DNA from: Sphingopyxis sp. H050 | GTDB taxonomy: Bacteria > Pseudomonadota > Alphaproteobacteria > Sphingomonadales > Sphingomonadaceae | NCBI RefSeq assembly: GCF_001468265.1 | Contig: NZ_LNRZ01000006.1 | Span: 1-64,000 of the forward strand | Length of the DNA stretch: 64,000 nucleotides | Reading direction: 5' to 3' | Shown here: piece by piece, positions 50,550 to 59,588 of the stretch | Layout: each line of letters opens with the position of its first letter | Numbering within the stretch: position 1 is the first letter of the stretch | Notes under the pieces: model-generated | The model's database searches: none | What the model saw: the letters and a program-made list of their open reading frames with translations, nothing else | Told to the model about the DNA's origin: nothing | Translations under genes and position numbers: made by a program

Positions 50550-51554
50550 CTAATCCTCGAGGGCTTCGAAATAGCGCGCCATCGACTCATGGGCGCCCTC
50601 GGCGAGCGCAATGAAAATACGGCGGCCGTCCTGCGGATCGGCTTCACGAAGGAACAGCCCCGCGTCCGACATCGTCTTGATCCATCGCAGCGCCGTGGTC
50701 GCGGGCACGGCGGCGGCGATGCACAGGCTCGACACCGACACCGGCTGGCGCTCGAGCCGGGCGGCGTACAGGTCGAGCAGCATATCCCAGGCGGGATCGG
50801 CAAAGAGATCGGCGGGAAAATATTGCTCGCGCATGCGCCGCTGCCGCAACATCCGCCGCACCGCCTTGGCGCGCTGGCGCTCGATCGTGCGCTCTTCGGG
50901 AACAAAGCTCCTTGGCATCGCGGCAAAGTCGCGCCCGGGCGCGCGAACCTGCCCCCCATAATTGCCGTAATCCTCATTCGCCGGCGCGTAGCCGACCGGC
51001 GTGCCCAGCAAACCGCCGCGTTGACCAGCCAAGTCGCCGAGGAGGCGCGAGATGCGCGCCACCTCTTCCTGCAATCGGTCGATACGCTCCATCGCAGGAT
51101 CGCGGGTGACCTCGTGCACCACTTGGCCCACCGCGCGCTGCGCCGCAGCAAGCGCCACGCGCCGCTCTGTCGCATCGGCATCAACCAGCATTTCGACCCG
51201 CAAGCCATCGGGCACCGCGGCGCTTATCCGGTCAAGCGCCGCGAAGCTGGTTTCGCATACCAGGTGGCAGTCCCGCTCAGCCGCCATTTCGCAAAGCGTC
51301 GTTAGCGTCTCGGTATCGATGGTCTCGGCCGACGTCAGCCAAAGGATGTCCACCACCGCCATTGCCGACAGATGCTGGGCGGCGTCACCCACCGCAGTCG
51401 TAAACACCTCACAGCCCAAATCTTCGAGCCTATCGCACGGGCCGACAACCAGCAGCGATGATCCGCCACCCGACCGCGCCACCGACCGGCGCGGCTCAGC
51501 CGCTTCCGCGGAGAAGTTCGAAACCTCCGAAACCACCTCAATCGCCTGCTGCAT
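50550..51554 (-). CDS. Winged-helix (MarR-like) DNA-binding protein with N-terminal sensor-like part
   Basis: A 334-residue protein common in sphingomonads. The N-terminal half (about 30-150) is Rossmann-like (SLLVVGPCDRLEDLGCEVFTT, AVVDILWLTSAETID) and recalls an inactive response-regulator or CheY-type fold without the phosphorylated Asp. After a helical linker (AMERIDRLQEEVARISRLLGDL) comes a winged helix (about 240-330: DPAWDMLLDLYAARLERQPVSVSSLCIAAAVPATTALRWIKTMSDAGLFLREADPQDGRR). The target is unknown. ATG 51554 chosen. It sits alone next to the tRNA. Confidence 0.75.
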   Translation of the reverse strand: MQQAIEVVSEVSNFSAEAAEPRRSVARSGGGSSLLVVGPCDRLEDLGCEVFTTAVGDAAQHLSAMAVVDILWLTSAETIDTETLTTLCEMAAERDCHLVCETSFAALDRISAAVPDGLRVEMLVDADATERRVALAAAQRAVGQVVHEVTRDPAMERIDRLQEEVARISRLLGDLAGQRGGLLGTPVGYAPANEDYGNYGGQVRAPGRDFAAMPRSFVPEERTIERQRAKAVRRMLRQRRMREQYFPADLFADPAWDMLLDLYAARLERQPVSVSSLCIAAAVPATTALRWIKTMSDAGLFLREADPQDGRRIFIALAEGAHESMARYFEALED

Positions 51555-51818
51555 GTCGCGTCCCCTGCTGCCCTCGTTTCGTCCCAGCACAACTATGTCG
51601 TCATTTCGGCGTCATTCACCTTTTGTTGGTTCGCATTCGCCGCCAAATCGGACCTAGCTGGCCAGCCGGCGTACACCGACGAAGGCAAGCCGGAAGGAGG
51701 CCAGTCCATTTTGGACCCTTTTTGTTCTCTTCGTCAAGCTGTTCTTGAGGCTTGCCAAGTGGAACCGGCTTGCCAGTCGATGAGTCTGCCGATTTCGCCC
51801 CTTGCCCGTGTGCGCTGA

Positions 51819-52330
51819 CGTCGCCGGCTACGCTCGCTCCTGGGCTTCCTTCTGATAGCCGCGCTTGCCTGGACGGTGTGGGTCGCGAAGCCGGACTCCG
51901 ATCGAGATTGTGCCGCTCGTTCATGTGATCGACGGAGACAGCCTGACGGTCAGCCAAAAGGGCGACACGGTAACGGTCCGCCTGACCAGCATCGACGCGG
52001 TTGAATATCGGAAGGATTGCGGACGCGCCGATAGCAGCCGCTGGTCTTGCGGGCACGATGCGCGCCGTGCGCTCGAGCAGATCACGGGCACGGGGCGGCT
52101 GCACGGCGAACTCGCCGCGCAGGACGCCTATCAACGCGCGCTCGCCTCGTCCCGGACACGCCCCTTTCCCGACGGCGTCGATCTTGGCGCCGAAATGGTC
52201 CGGCGGGGCTGGGCCGTCGCAACGAGCAACGCCTATTTTGGCGAGGAAGCAGGGCACAGGGAAGCGCCGCGGCATCTGGCAGGCCAGCTTCGCGCGGCCG
52301 GCCGATTGGCACGCGAGAGGCCGCTTTGCC
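51819..52330 (+). pseudogene. Broken thermonuclease-family (SNase) gene
   Basis: Three pieces in three frames. A hydrophobic anchor (LLGFLLIAALAWTVWVAKPD) sits directly behind an in-frame TGA (51816) with no start codon. The nuclease core (VHVIDGDSLTVSQ, VRLTSIDAVEYRKDC, CGHDARRALEQITG, PFPDGVDLGAEMVRRGWAVATSNAYF) is in the next frame. The usual C-terminus (RRGIWQASFARPADWHARG) is in the third. So at least two frameshifts and a lost start are present. The catalytic Asp/Arg/Glu set of an SNase fold is partly kept but cannot be made as one protein. It lies just upstream of crcB. Confidence 0.75.
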
Positions 52331-52360
52331 TTGCGGCCATTTGCGGCTAGGGCCACGCGT

Positions 52361-52741
52361 ATGAATGGCCTTTTCCCAGTGATGATCGGCGGCGCGATCG
52401 GCGCCGGTGCGCGATATCTTGTCGGGCAGATCATGCTTGTGCGCCTCGGTCCCGGATTCCCCTGGTGGACGCTGTCGATCAATATTGCGGGCAGCCTGTT
52501 GATGGGGCTCCTGGTAGGTGTGCTCGCGCGTAACAGCGAGGGCGGTAATACGACGTGGCTCTTCCTCGGCGTCGGCATACTTGGCGGTTTCACCACCTTT
52601 TCTTCGTTCAGCCTGGAATTCTGGCTGTTGTTTGAGCGCGGTCAGACTGGGCAGGCCGCGGCCTATGTCCTCGCTTCGGTAATCGGCGCGATCCTCGCGT
52701 GCGGACTTGGCCTGTGTATCGTTCGTCAGGTGCCGGCATGA
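52361..52741 (+). CDS. crcB: CrcB-type fluoride exporter
   Basis: A 126-residue Fluc channel subunit with four membrane helices. It has GGAIGAGARYLVGQ at the start, PWWTLSINIAGSLLMGLLVG with the conserved Asn and the filter region GGFTTFSSFSLEFWLL with the key Phe residues. It exports fluoride as a dual-topology dimer. Its stop overlaps the pseudouridine synthase start (ATGA). No fluoride riboswitch is evident upstream, where the broken nuclease gene lies. Confidence 0.93.
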   Translation: MNGLFPVMIGGAIGAGARYLVGQIMLVRLGPGFPWWTLSINIAGSLLMGLLVGVLARNSEGGNTTWLFLGVGILGGFTTFSSFSLEFWLLFERGQTGQAAAYVLASVIGAILACGLGLCIVRQVPA

Positions 52742-53946
52742 GCATGGATGCCAAGAAAATGGACAGCGCGACAATTGCCGAGGAGGACGACGGGATCCGC
52801 CTCGACCGCTGGTTCAAACGCCACCGGCCCGGCACCCCGCATGCCTTGCTCGCGCGCTGGGCGCGGTCGGGACAGCTGACGCTCGACGGCAGGAAGGCCG
52901 ATGTGTCGGACCGGATCGCGACCGGGCAGAAGCTCGTGATGCCGACGCCGCCGGTCGAGGCTGCGGCGCGCCCAGCGCGCAAGGGCCGGCCGCTGACCGA
53001 CGGCGATATCGAACTCGCCGAATCGATGCTGATCCACCGCGATGCGAGCGCGCTGGTGCTCAACAAGCTGCCGGGGCTGGCGACGCAGGGCGGCACCAAG
53101 ACCGAACAACATGTCGACGGCCTGCTCGATGCGCTGAAATACGACGCGCCGGTGCGCCCCAAGCTGGTCCACCGGCTCGACAAGGATACGTCGGGGGCGC
53201 TGCTGATCGCGCGGACACCGCGCGCTGCGGCCTATTTCGCCAAGAGCTTTTCGAACCGCAGCGCGAAGAAGACCTATTGGGCGATCATCGTCGGGGTTCC
53301 CGACATCCAGCAAGGCGAAATCGACCTGCCGCTCGCCAAGCAGCCGGGTTCGGGCGGCGAGAAGATGCATGTCGACGATAAGGGGCTGCCCTCGAAGACA
53401 CGCTACCGGGTCATCGAACGCGCCGGGAACAGCGCGGCCTGGGTCGAGTTGCAGCCGCTCACCGGCCGCACCCATCAACTGCGCGTGCATATGGCGGCGA
53501 TCGGCCACCCGATCGTCGGCGACGGCAAATATGGCGGCAAGGGTGCCTTCCTGACCGGAACGATCAGCCGCAAGATGCATCTGCACAGCCGCCGACTGCG
53601 CATCGACCATCCCGACGGCGGCGCGATCGATATCAGTGCCGAGGTGCCCGAGCATTTCGCCGCGAGCCTCGACGCACTCGGTTTCGACACCTTGCTCGGC
53701 GATGTGGGCATCGACGATATCGCCAAGGGTCCGCCTTCCAAAGCGATCGAAAAGGCGGCCGCGAAGGCGCATAGCAAGCAGATTCGCAAGGCGCGCCGCG
53801 GCGAACGGCGCGGGCGCACCGCGACGAGCAAGCCGACCGATCATGTGGGCAAACCGAAACCGAAGGTGAAGGCACCGCCGAAGCGCGGCTCGGCCAAGCC
53901 CGGCGCGCGCAAGCCGTCGAAGCCCACGCTGCGGAAACCACGCTGA
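52738..53946 (+). CDS. RluA family 23S rRNA pseudouridine synthase
   Basis: A 402-residue enzyme. An S4 RNA-binding domain (about 12-75) leads into the RluA catalytic domain (about 90-300) with the active Asp in HRLDKDTSGALLIART and the later GRTHQLRVHMAAIGHPIVGDGKYGG. An unusual C-terminal extension of ~60 residues is very Lys/Arg/Pro-rich (KQIRKARRGERRGRT, PKVKAPPKRGSAKPG), probably extra RNA contact. It is most like RluC by domain layout. It is coupled to crcB and overlaps the next gene. Confidence 0.9.
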   Translation: MSMDAKKMDSATIAEEDDGIRLDRWFKRHRPGTPHALLARWARSGQLTLDGRKADVSDRIATGQKLVMPTPPVEAAARPARKGRPLTDGDIELAESMLIHRDASALVLNKLPGLATQGGTKTEQHVDGLLDALKYDAPVRPKLVHRLDKDTSGALLIARTPRAAAYFAKSFSNRSAKKTYWAIIVGVPDIQQGEIDLPLAKQPGSGGEKMHVDDKGLPSKTRYRVIERAGNSAAWVELQPLTGRTHQLRVHMAAIGHPIVGDGKYGGKGAFLTGTISRKMHLHSRRLRIDHPDGGAIDISAEVPEHFAASLDALGFDTLLGDVGIDDIAKGPPSKAIEKAAAKAHSKQIRKARRGERRGRTATSKPTDHVGKPKPKVKAPPKRGSAKPGARKPSKPTLRKPR

Positions 53947-54554
53947 TGCATCCCGATCCGAGTTTCCGACCGAAACAGGGCGACCTGCCCGCGCTGTTCG
54001 TGCGCGAGATCGCCTTTGCGGGCATTTTTGCGGGGACGCCCGATGGCCCGCGTGTCGCCCACGCGCCGGTGGTGCTGAGCGACGATGCCGCGACGCTGCA
54101 ATTCCACCTCGCGCGCGGCAATGGCCTGACGAAGCATCTGGAAGGTGCCTCCGCGCTCGCCGTCGTGCAGGGGCCCGACGCCTATGTCAGCGCGAGCTGG
54201 TATGCCGCGCCCGACCAGGTGCCGACGTGGAACTATGTCGCGATCGAGATGGAGGGCGTCATCCACAAGCTGGAAGTTGTCGAACTTGTCGCGCAGCTTG
54301 ATAGGTTGTCGGCGCAGCATGAGGCGCGGATTGGCGCGAATCCGCCGTGGACGCGGGACAAGATGAACCCGGTGCGGTTCGCAAAGATGGCGGAAGCGAT
54401 CACCGGGTTCGAAATGCGCATCACCGCGTGGCGATCGACGCTGAAGCTGTCGCAGAACAAGGCGCCCGACGAGCGCGAGCGCGTCGCGGCGGGGATCGAG
54501 GCGAGCGGGCATGGCGCGCTCGCGCATCTGATGCGCCAGCTCGGCAACCGATAG
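53946..54554 (+). CDS. FMN-binding negative transcriptional regulator (PaiB family)
   Basis: A 202-residue split-barrel flavoprotein. MHPDPSFRPKQGDLPALFVREIAFAGIFAG opens as in PaiB; HLARGNGLTKHLEGASALAVVQGPDAYVSASWYAAPDQVPTWNYVAIEMEG is the FMN-binding block; a late KLSQNKAPDERERVAAGIEA is family-typical. Whether it regulates transcription or is an enzyme is unclear from sequence. The start ATG overlaps the upstream TGA by one base, so it is co-translated with the pseudouridine synthase. Confidence 0.88.
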   Translation: MHPDPSFRPKQGDLPALFVREIAFAGIFAGTPDGPRVAHAPVVLSDDAATLQFHLARGNGLTKHLEGASALAVVQGPDAYVSASWYAAPDQVPTWNYVAIEMEGVIHKLEVVELVAQLDRLSAQHEARIGANPPWTRDKMNPVRFAKMAEAITGFEMRITAWRSTLKLSQNKAPDERERVAAGIEASGHGALAHLMRQLGNR

Positions 54555-54563
54555 GACAGACGC

Positions 54564-54800
54564 ATGACCGACGCCGCCGATGCCCTCGCGAAAAAGCGCT
54601 TCTTCGCCCTTGCCGCGATGCGCCTGATGGGCGCGTTGCTGATCCTTGCCGGGTTCGTGCTGATCCGCGGCGCCATCGCGCTGGCGGGCCAGCCGGCCGA
54701 CCGCTGGATCGGGGTCGCCGTCGTGCTCGTGGGCGTGTTCGATTTCGCGGTCATGCCCAAAATCCTCGCGCGCCGCTGGCGGTCGCCCAAGACCCCATGA
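54564..54800 (+). CDS. Small two-helix membrane protein
   Basis: A 78-residue protein with two membrane segments, about 17-38 (LAAMRLMGALLILAGFVLIRGAIAL) and 46-65 (WIGVAVVLVGVFDFAVMPKIL), and a short basic tail. Family not recognised by name. It overlaps the ATP12 start by four bases, so translation is coupled. A role near ATP synthase assembly is possible only from that neighbour. Confidence 0.7.
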   Translation: MTDAADALAKKRFFALAAMRLMGALLILAGFVLIRGAIALAGQPADRWIGVAVVLVGVFDFAVMPKILARRWRSPKTP

Positions 54801-55486
54801 AACGCTTCTGGAAAGAGGCCGAAGCCGTCCGCGAGGATGGCGGGTGGGGCATCGCGCTCGACGGCCGTCCCGTCCGAACGCCCAAGCGCGCGCCGCTGAT
54901 CGTCGAAAGCGCGGCGCTCGCCGAAGCGATCGCCGGGGAATGGAAGGCGGTCGGCGAGGACATCGATCCCGCGCGCATGCCGCTGACGGGGATCGCCAAT
55001 GCCGCGATCGATATTGCCGGTGAAGACCCGGCCGCGTTCGCCGAGCCGATCGCGGCCTATGCGGCGAGCGAGCTTTTCTGTTACCGCGAGGACCGCGACC
55101 CGGCGCTGCAAGCCGAACAGGTCGCGGTGTGGAACCCGCTCCTCGCCTGGGCCGAGCAGCGGTACAGCATCGAATTTGTGCTGGCCGAAGGCGTGCTGCC
55201 GATCGATCAGCCGGAGCCGACCATCGCGGCGCTGCGCGGCGCCGTGCTGTCGCACGACCCGTTCCGCCTCGCGCCGCTGACCCTGCTGGTGACGATCGGC
55301 GGTTCGCTGGTCGCCGGCTTGGCGCTGATCGAAAAGGCCTTTCCCCCTGCCGACCTGTGGCAGGCCGTCAGCCTCGACGAGCTGTATCAGGAGCGGCGCT
55401 GGGGCGCCGACAGCGAGGCGCAAAAGGCGCGCGCGTTGCGCGAGGCCGAATGGCATAATGCCGCGCGCTTCCTGAGTTTGCTCTGA
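54797..55486 (+). CDS. ATP12 family chaperone for F1-ATP synthase assembly
   Basis: A 229-residue ATP12 protein. It has MKRFWKEAEAVREDGGWGIALDGRPVRTPKRAPLIV at the start, LFCYREDRDPALQAEQVAVWNPLLAWAEQRYSIEF in the middle, and SLDELYQERRWGADSEAQKARALREAEWHNAARFL at the end, all typical. In mitochondria ATP12 holds the alpha subunit before F1 assembly; alphaproteobacteria keep a homologue. ATG 54797 overlaps the upstream stop. A family B palindrome follows the stop directly. Confidence 0.93.
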   Translation: MKRFWKEAEAVREDGGWGIALDGRPVRTPKRAPLIVESAALAEAIAGEWKAVGEDIDPARMPLTGIANAAIDIAGEDPAAFAEPIAAYAASELFCYREDRDPALQAEQVAVWNPLLAWAEQRYSIEFVLAEGVLPIDQPEPTIAALRGAVLSHDPFRLAPLTLLVTIGGSLVAGLALIEKAFPPADLWQAVSLDELYQERRWGADSEAQKARALREAEWHNAARFLSLL

Positions 55487-55490
55487 CCAG

Positions 55491-55581
55491 CGTCGCCCCC
55501 GCGAAGGCGGGGGCCGCAGGCAGTTTAGAGCCATGCGGGCGTGACAAGCCGATAGCGGCCCCCGCCTTCGCGGGGGCGACG
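55491..55581. repeat. Palindromic element (family B) between convergent genes
   Basis: CGTCGCCCCCGCGAAGGCGG at one end and CCGCCTTCGCGGGGGCGACG at the other, perfect over ~20 bases. It exactly fills the ~95-base gap between the ATP12 and enoyl-CoA hydratase stops, so it may end both transcripts. Confidence 0.9.
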
Positions 55582-55582
55582 G

Positions 55583-56386
55583 TCAATCGGCGAAGTCCGG
55601 TTTCCGCTTCTGCATATGCGCCATCACCGCCTCCATCTGGTTGGGGGTGCGGATGACCTTTACCTGCTCGTCGCTTTCGGCCTGCAGGATTTCGGCGTCG
55701 GTCGCGTCGGCGAGCAGGTTGCAGAGACGCTTCGCGCCGCGGATCGCGTGCGGGTTCTTGTTCGCGATGACCTGCGCCAGCTCCATCGCCTTGGCGAGCG
55801 GGTCGTCCGACACATGCGTCGCGAAGCCGAGAATCTTCGCCTCCGAGCCGGTGAATTCGCGGTTGGTATAGATCATCTCGCGCAGCACATCGTCGGCGAC
55901 CTGCGTGCGCCACAGCGCCATGCCGGCGACGTCGGGGACGAGGCCCCAGCGCATTTCCATGATCGCGATGCGCGTGTCGGGATGGACGATGCGGATGTCG
56001 GCGGCGGCCATGATCTGGCTGCCCGCGCCGAAGGCGACGCCATGCACGGCGGCGATCACGGGCACCGGGATTTCGCGCCAGCCCCATGCGGCATATTGGG
56101 CGTTGTTGGCGATACCGCGCGTGCGGTCGGACAAGCTGCCGCCCGCGCTGCTCGCACCCGGATCGCGATCATTGCTGAGGCTGGAGAGGTCGAGCCCGGC
56201 GCAAAAGGCGCGGCCCTCGCCCGACAGGACGACGACACGCAGGCCTTGCCGGGCCTTCAGGTCGTCGACCGCCTCCGCGAGGGCCGACCACATCGCGGGA
56301 TCGAGCGCATTCATCTTGTCGGCGCGGATCAGCCGGACGTCGGCGATGCCGTCCTCCAGCATGGTGATCGAGATACGGTCCTTCAT
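55583..56386 (-). CDS. Enoyl-CoA hydratase/isomerase (crotonase) family
   Basis: A 267-residue crotonase-fold enzyme. Oxyanion-hole stretches GRAFCAGLDLSSLS and VAAVHGVAFGAGSQIMAAADIRI are intact. The catalytic glutamate of classic hydratases is not clearly placed (EMRWGLVPDVAGM has the first-Glu position altered), so the reaction may be isomerase- or hydratase-like on an unusual acyl-CoA. It is encoded downstream of an HCCA-isomerase-like gene and an acyl-CoA ligase on the same strand, suggesting one acyl-CoA pathway. Confidence 0.85.
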   Translation of the reverse strand: MKDRISITMLEDGIADVRLIRADKMNALDPAMWSALAEAVDDLKARQGLRVVVLSGEGRAFCAGLDLSSLSNDRDPGASSAGGSLSDRTRGIANNAQYAAWGWREIPVPVIAAVHGVAFGAGSQIMAAADIRIVHPDTRIAIMEMRWGLVPDVAGMALWRTQVADDVLREMIYTNREFTGSEAKILGFATHVSDDPLAKAMELAQVIANKNPHAIRGAKRLCNLLADATDAEILQAESDEQVKVIRTPNQMEAVMAHMQKRKPDFAD

Positions 56387-56416
56387 CGGGGAGTCCTCTG
56401 CATCTAACGTTTGCAT

Positions 56417-57025
56417 CTAACGCTTCAGGGCCGCCTCGACGAGCGGCAGTTGGTCGTTGCCGAAATACATGTCGGTGCCGTCGACGAAGATCGTCGGCGA
56501 CCCATAGCCGCCGCGCGCGACGACCTCTTCGGTATTGGCGCGGAGCCGCGCCTTCACCGCGTCGCTGCCCGCGGCGGCGCGGATCGCCATGCCGTCGAGT
56601 CCCTCGGCGGTTGCGACGGCTTCCAGAACGTCGGGATCGTCGAGATTCTCCTGCCGATCGAAATAGCTGGCGAAGGCGGCACGCGCGAAGCGCACAAGGG
56701 CCGCCTGATCCGCTTCGAGCGCGGCCGCAAAGCGCATCGCCTGCACGCTCTTCGCCGGATGATATTGTGACGGGAAATTCATCGGCACGCCGGCGAGCCG
56801 CGCCCAGTCCTTCAACACCTTCCAGCTATGCTGCAACCGCCGGTTGTCGGTCTGCTCGCGCGCCGCATAGACGGCGGGGTTTACCGCGTTGAACACACCG
56901 CCGACCAGGATCGGGCGATAGATGGCCGTCGCGCCCGTCCGCTCCAGCACGCCGGGGAGGTTGTGAAACGCGAGGCAGGTCCACGGGCTCGACAGATCGA
57001 AGAAGAATTCGACGCGCGCGCTCAT
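56417..57025 (-). CDS. 2-Hydroxychromene-2-carboxylate isomerase-like (DsbA/kappa-GST fold)
   Basis: A 202-residue thioredoxin-fold isomerase. VEFFFDLSSPWTCLAFHNL carries the active Ser region, and YGSPTIFVDGTDMYFGNDQLPLV the glutathione-site block. HCCA isomerase acts in naphthalene-type breakdown, but many relatives have other or unknown substrates. It lies between the CoA ligase (3 bases apart) and the crotonase gene. A role in aromatic or ring-acid degradation is inferred from this. Confidence 0.85.
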   Translation of the reverse strand: MSARVEFFFDLSSPWTCLAFHNLPGVLERTGATAIYRPILVGGVFNAVNPAVYAAREQTDNRRLQHSWKVLKDWARLAGVPMNFPSQYHPAKSVQAMRFAAALEADQAALVRFARAAFASYFDRQENLDDPDVLEAVATAEGLDGMAIRAAAGSDAVKARLRANTEEVVARGGYGSPTIFVDGTDMYFGNDQLPLVEAALKR

Positions 57026-57028
57026 CGG

Positions 57029-58561
57029 TCAGGCTCCCGCCTTCGCCTCCTCCCAATATTGGTCGCGCAGCAGGCGCTTGTAGAGCTTGCCGGTGTCGTG
57101 GCGCGGCAGGGCTTCGAGGAAGTCGATGCGGCGCGGCACCTTCACGCCCGACAATTTCTCGCGCGCATAGGCGGTGAGTTCATCGCGGAAGGCGTCGGTG
57201 GCGTCGGCCATGTCGGCGGGCTGGATCACTGCGATCACCTCCTCGCCCATTTCCTCGTGCGGGCCGCCGACGACCGCGACGTCGGCGACCTTGGGGTGGG
57301 TGACGAGGTGGTTTTCGATTTCCTGCGGATAGATGTTCACGCCGCCCGAGATGATCATGAAGCTCTTGCGGTCGGTGAGGTAGAGGAAGCCGTCTTCATC
57401 GACTTTGCCAACATCGCCCAGCGTCGACCAGCCTTTCGAATTGCGGCTCGACGCGGTCTTCTCTGGATCATCATGATATTCAAAGACATTTTCGCTTTCG
57501 AAGAAGACCGCGCCTTCTTCGCCCACCGGCAGCTCGGTCTCGTTGTCCTCGCCGACGATGTGGAGCGTGCCCATGATCGGGCGGCCGACGGTGCCCTTGT
57601 GCGCGAGCCAGTCGTGGCTGGTCGCGAAGGTCATGCCATTGCCCTCCGACCCCGCATAATATTCGAGCAGCACCGGCCCCCACCAGTCGATCATCGCCTG
57701 CTTGACCGGCACCGGGCACGGCGCGGCGGCGTGGATCGCGCCCTTCATCGAGGTCACGTCATATTGGGCGCGAATCTCGGCCGGCAGCTTCAGCATCCGC
57801 ACGAAATGGGTCGGCACGAACTGCGCGCAGTTGCAGCGGTAATGCTGGATCGCCGCGAGCGCGCCCTCGGGATCGAACTTCTTCATCAGGATGACGGTGC
57901 CGCCGAGGCGGTGGATCGTCATCGACCAGCGCAGCGGCGCGGCGTGGTAAAGCGGCGCAGGCGACAGATACACGCTGTCGGCATTGATCCCGAACGCCGC
58001 CGAGGCGAGCATCACAAGGCTGTTTGCCGCATCGATCGCCGGATCCTCGGGCAGCGGGACGCGCACGCCCTTCGGCCGCCCCGTCGTGCCCGACGAATAG
58101 AGCATGTCGACCCCGGCGCGCTCGTCGGCGATGCGCTCGGCGGGCATCTTCGCCAGCTCGTCCTCGATCTTGGCCCAGCCCGCGATGTCGCCGCCCATCG
58201 AATAGCGGGTGATCCGCGTCGTCAGCTGCTGCGCCGCCGCCGCGAGGCTGGCCGAGACGATCAGAATTTTCGCACCCGAATTTTCGAGGATATAGTCGGT
58301 CTCGTCCTGCGTCAGCCGCGACGAGATGCAGACGTAGCGCAGCCCCGCGCGCTGCGCGCCCCAGGTCAGCCCGTAATAATGCGGGGTGTTTTCGAGCATG
58401 AAGGCGACGACATCCTCATGCCCCAGCCCGTGCGCGCGAAACAGCTGCGCGGCGCGGTTCGACGCCGCGTTGAGTTCGGCATAGCTGACCGTCTCCCCCG
58501 TTTCGGCGACGATGATCGCCGGCTTGTGGGGATGGGTCGCGGCATAGGTCGAGGGGTGCAT
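57029..58561 (-). CDS. Acyl-CoA ligase (AMP-forming, class I)
   Basis: A 510-residue adenylate-forming enzyme. The P-loop YSSGTTGRPKGVRVP, YYAGSEGNGMTF, GDVGKVDEDGFLYLTDR and the C-terminal lysine in LPRHDTGKLYKRLL are all in order. It activates a carboxylic acid with CoA. It leads a short operon with the HCCA-isomerase-like and crotonase genes. A second, clearly distinct ligase lies at 59589. Confidence 0.92.
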   Translation of the reverse strand: MHPSTYAATHPHKPAIIVAETGETVSYAELNAASNRAAQLFRAHGLGHEDVVAFMLENTPHYYGLTWGAQRAGLRYVCISSRLTQDETDYILENSGAKILIVSASLAAAAQQLTTRITRYSMGGDIAGWAKIEDELAKMPAERIADERAGVDMLYSSGTTGRPKGVRVPLPEDPAIDAANSLVMLASAAFGINADSVYLSPAPLYHAAPLRWSMTIHRLGGTVILMKKFDPEGALAAIQHYRCNCAQFVPTHFVRMLKLPAEIRAQYDVTSMKGAIHAAAPCPVPVKQAMIDWWGPVLLEYYAGSEGNGMTFATSHDWLAHKGTVGRPIMGTLHIVGEDNETELPVGEEGAVFFESENVFEYHDDPEKTASSRNSKGWSTLGDVGKVDEDGFLYLTDRKSFMIISGGVNIYPQEIENHLVTHPKVADVAVVGGPHEEMGEEVIAVIQPADMADATDAFRDELTAYAREKLSGVKVPRRIDFLEALPRHDTGKLYKRLLRDQYWEEAKAGA

Positions 58562-58660
58562 CGGGCGCTCTCTCCAAAGGGCTTATTGCTTTGTTTATGT
58601 CGAAGACCCGTAGCAAACTGAAACTTTCGGTCAAGGCGGTGGGGATGGATGGGCGCGGCC

Positions 58661-58790
58661 GAGCGATCCTCCCCGGAACGGGGAGGGGGACCGCCCGAAG
58701 GGTGGTGGAGGGGCACGGAGCGTTAGACTGCCCGTGCCCCTCCACCATGCTTCGCATGGTTCCCCTCCCCCTGCGGGGGAGGATCGCTCC
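58661..58790. repeat. Palindromic element (family D)
   Basis: GAGCGATCCTCCCCGGAACG at one end and GGGGGAGGATCGCTCC at the other around inner stems, including GCCCGTGCCCCTCCACC. It abuts the stop of the regulator gene at 58791. Related to 15391-15516. Confidence 0.8.
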
Positions 58791-59501
58791 TCAACGCTCC
58801 GGCCGCGAGCGCAGCGCGTAGCCGAGGCCCTTTACCGTCGACAGCATCGGCCAGTCGAAGCCGCGGTCGACCTTGGCGCGCAGCCGCGACATATGGACCT
58901 CGACGCGGTTGGTGCCGGGGTCGAAGTCGATCCGCCACACCGCGCGGAGCAGCGCAGCGCGCGAGACCGGCCGATCGGGGACGCGCGCCAGATTGGCGAG
59001 CAGGTCGAATTCGCGCAGCGGCAGGCGAATCAGCCGGCCGGCCCGCTCGACGCGGCGGTCGATCAGGTCGATGCGCAGCTCCCCCTCGCCAAGCTGGCCC
59101 GCCGCGATGCGGCTGCGGCGAAGCAGGCCGGCGATGCGCGCGAGCAGTTCGGGCAGATTGTCGGTCCAGCCGATCGCATCGTCGGCGCCGGCCAGGAGCG
59201 CCGCCATCCGGTCGGCGAACGAATCGCGGTCCGAAAAGACCAGCAGCGGACGCCGCCCCGCGATCGTCCGCGCCAGCCGCACGAATTCGGACGGCTCCTG
59301 CCAGCTTAAATAAGGATTGATCGCGAGGAGGTCGAAACAGCAATCGAGCCAGGGCCGCAGGCCGTCCGTGGGCGCGAGAAGCGAGGCCGCCCCATAGCCC
59401 GCCGCCGTTACGGCATCGCAGAGCCCAGCGGCGCGCGACGGATGATAGACGGCGACCAGCGGCGGCCGCCCGTCGTCCCCCGTCCCGCCGTCTCGCTCCA
59501 T
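58791..59501 (-). CDS. OmpR/PhoB-type DNA-binding regulator with a degenerate receiver
   Basis: A 236-residue protein. The C-terminal winged helix (about 140-232) has RLIRLPLREFDLLANLARVPDRPVSRAALLRAVWRIDFDPGTNRVEVHMSRLRAKVDRG and STVKGLGYALR. The N-terminal receiver-like part lacks the acidic pair after strand 1 (VAVYHPSRA), and the phosphorylation position reads FDLLAINPYL with Asn, so it probably cannot be phosphorylated. It would answer to another cue or be constitutive. It is divergent from the CoA ligase at 59589 with an 87-base gap. Confidence 0.8.
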   Translation of the reverse strand: MERDGGTGDDGRPPLVAVYHPSRAAGLCDAVTAAGYGAASLLAPTDGLRPWLDCCFDLLAINPYLSWQEPSEFVRLARTIAGRRPLLVFSDRDSFADRMAALLAGADDAIGWTDNLPELLARIAGLLRRSRIAAGQLGEGELRIDLIDRRVERAGRLIRLPLREFDLLANLARVPDRPVSRAALLRAVWRIDFDPGTNRVEVHMSRLRAKVDRGFDWPMLSTVKGLGYALRSRPER

Positions 59502-59588
59502 CCGCGCCCCCTGTGCCGCCCCGATTGCGCGCGGCCGCCCGCACGCGCCGACGTTGCACGCCGTCCCTGCTGTGCTAACTCCGTCGCC

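Noticed and set aside
52331..52360. Fluoride riboswitch before crcB
   Set aside because: The short gap has no crcB-motif core, and upstream sequence is the broken nuclease gene.
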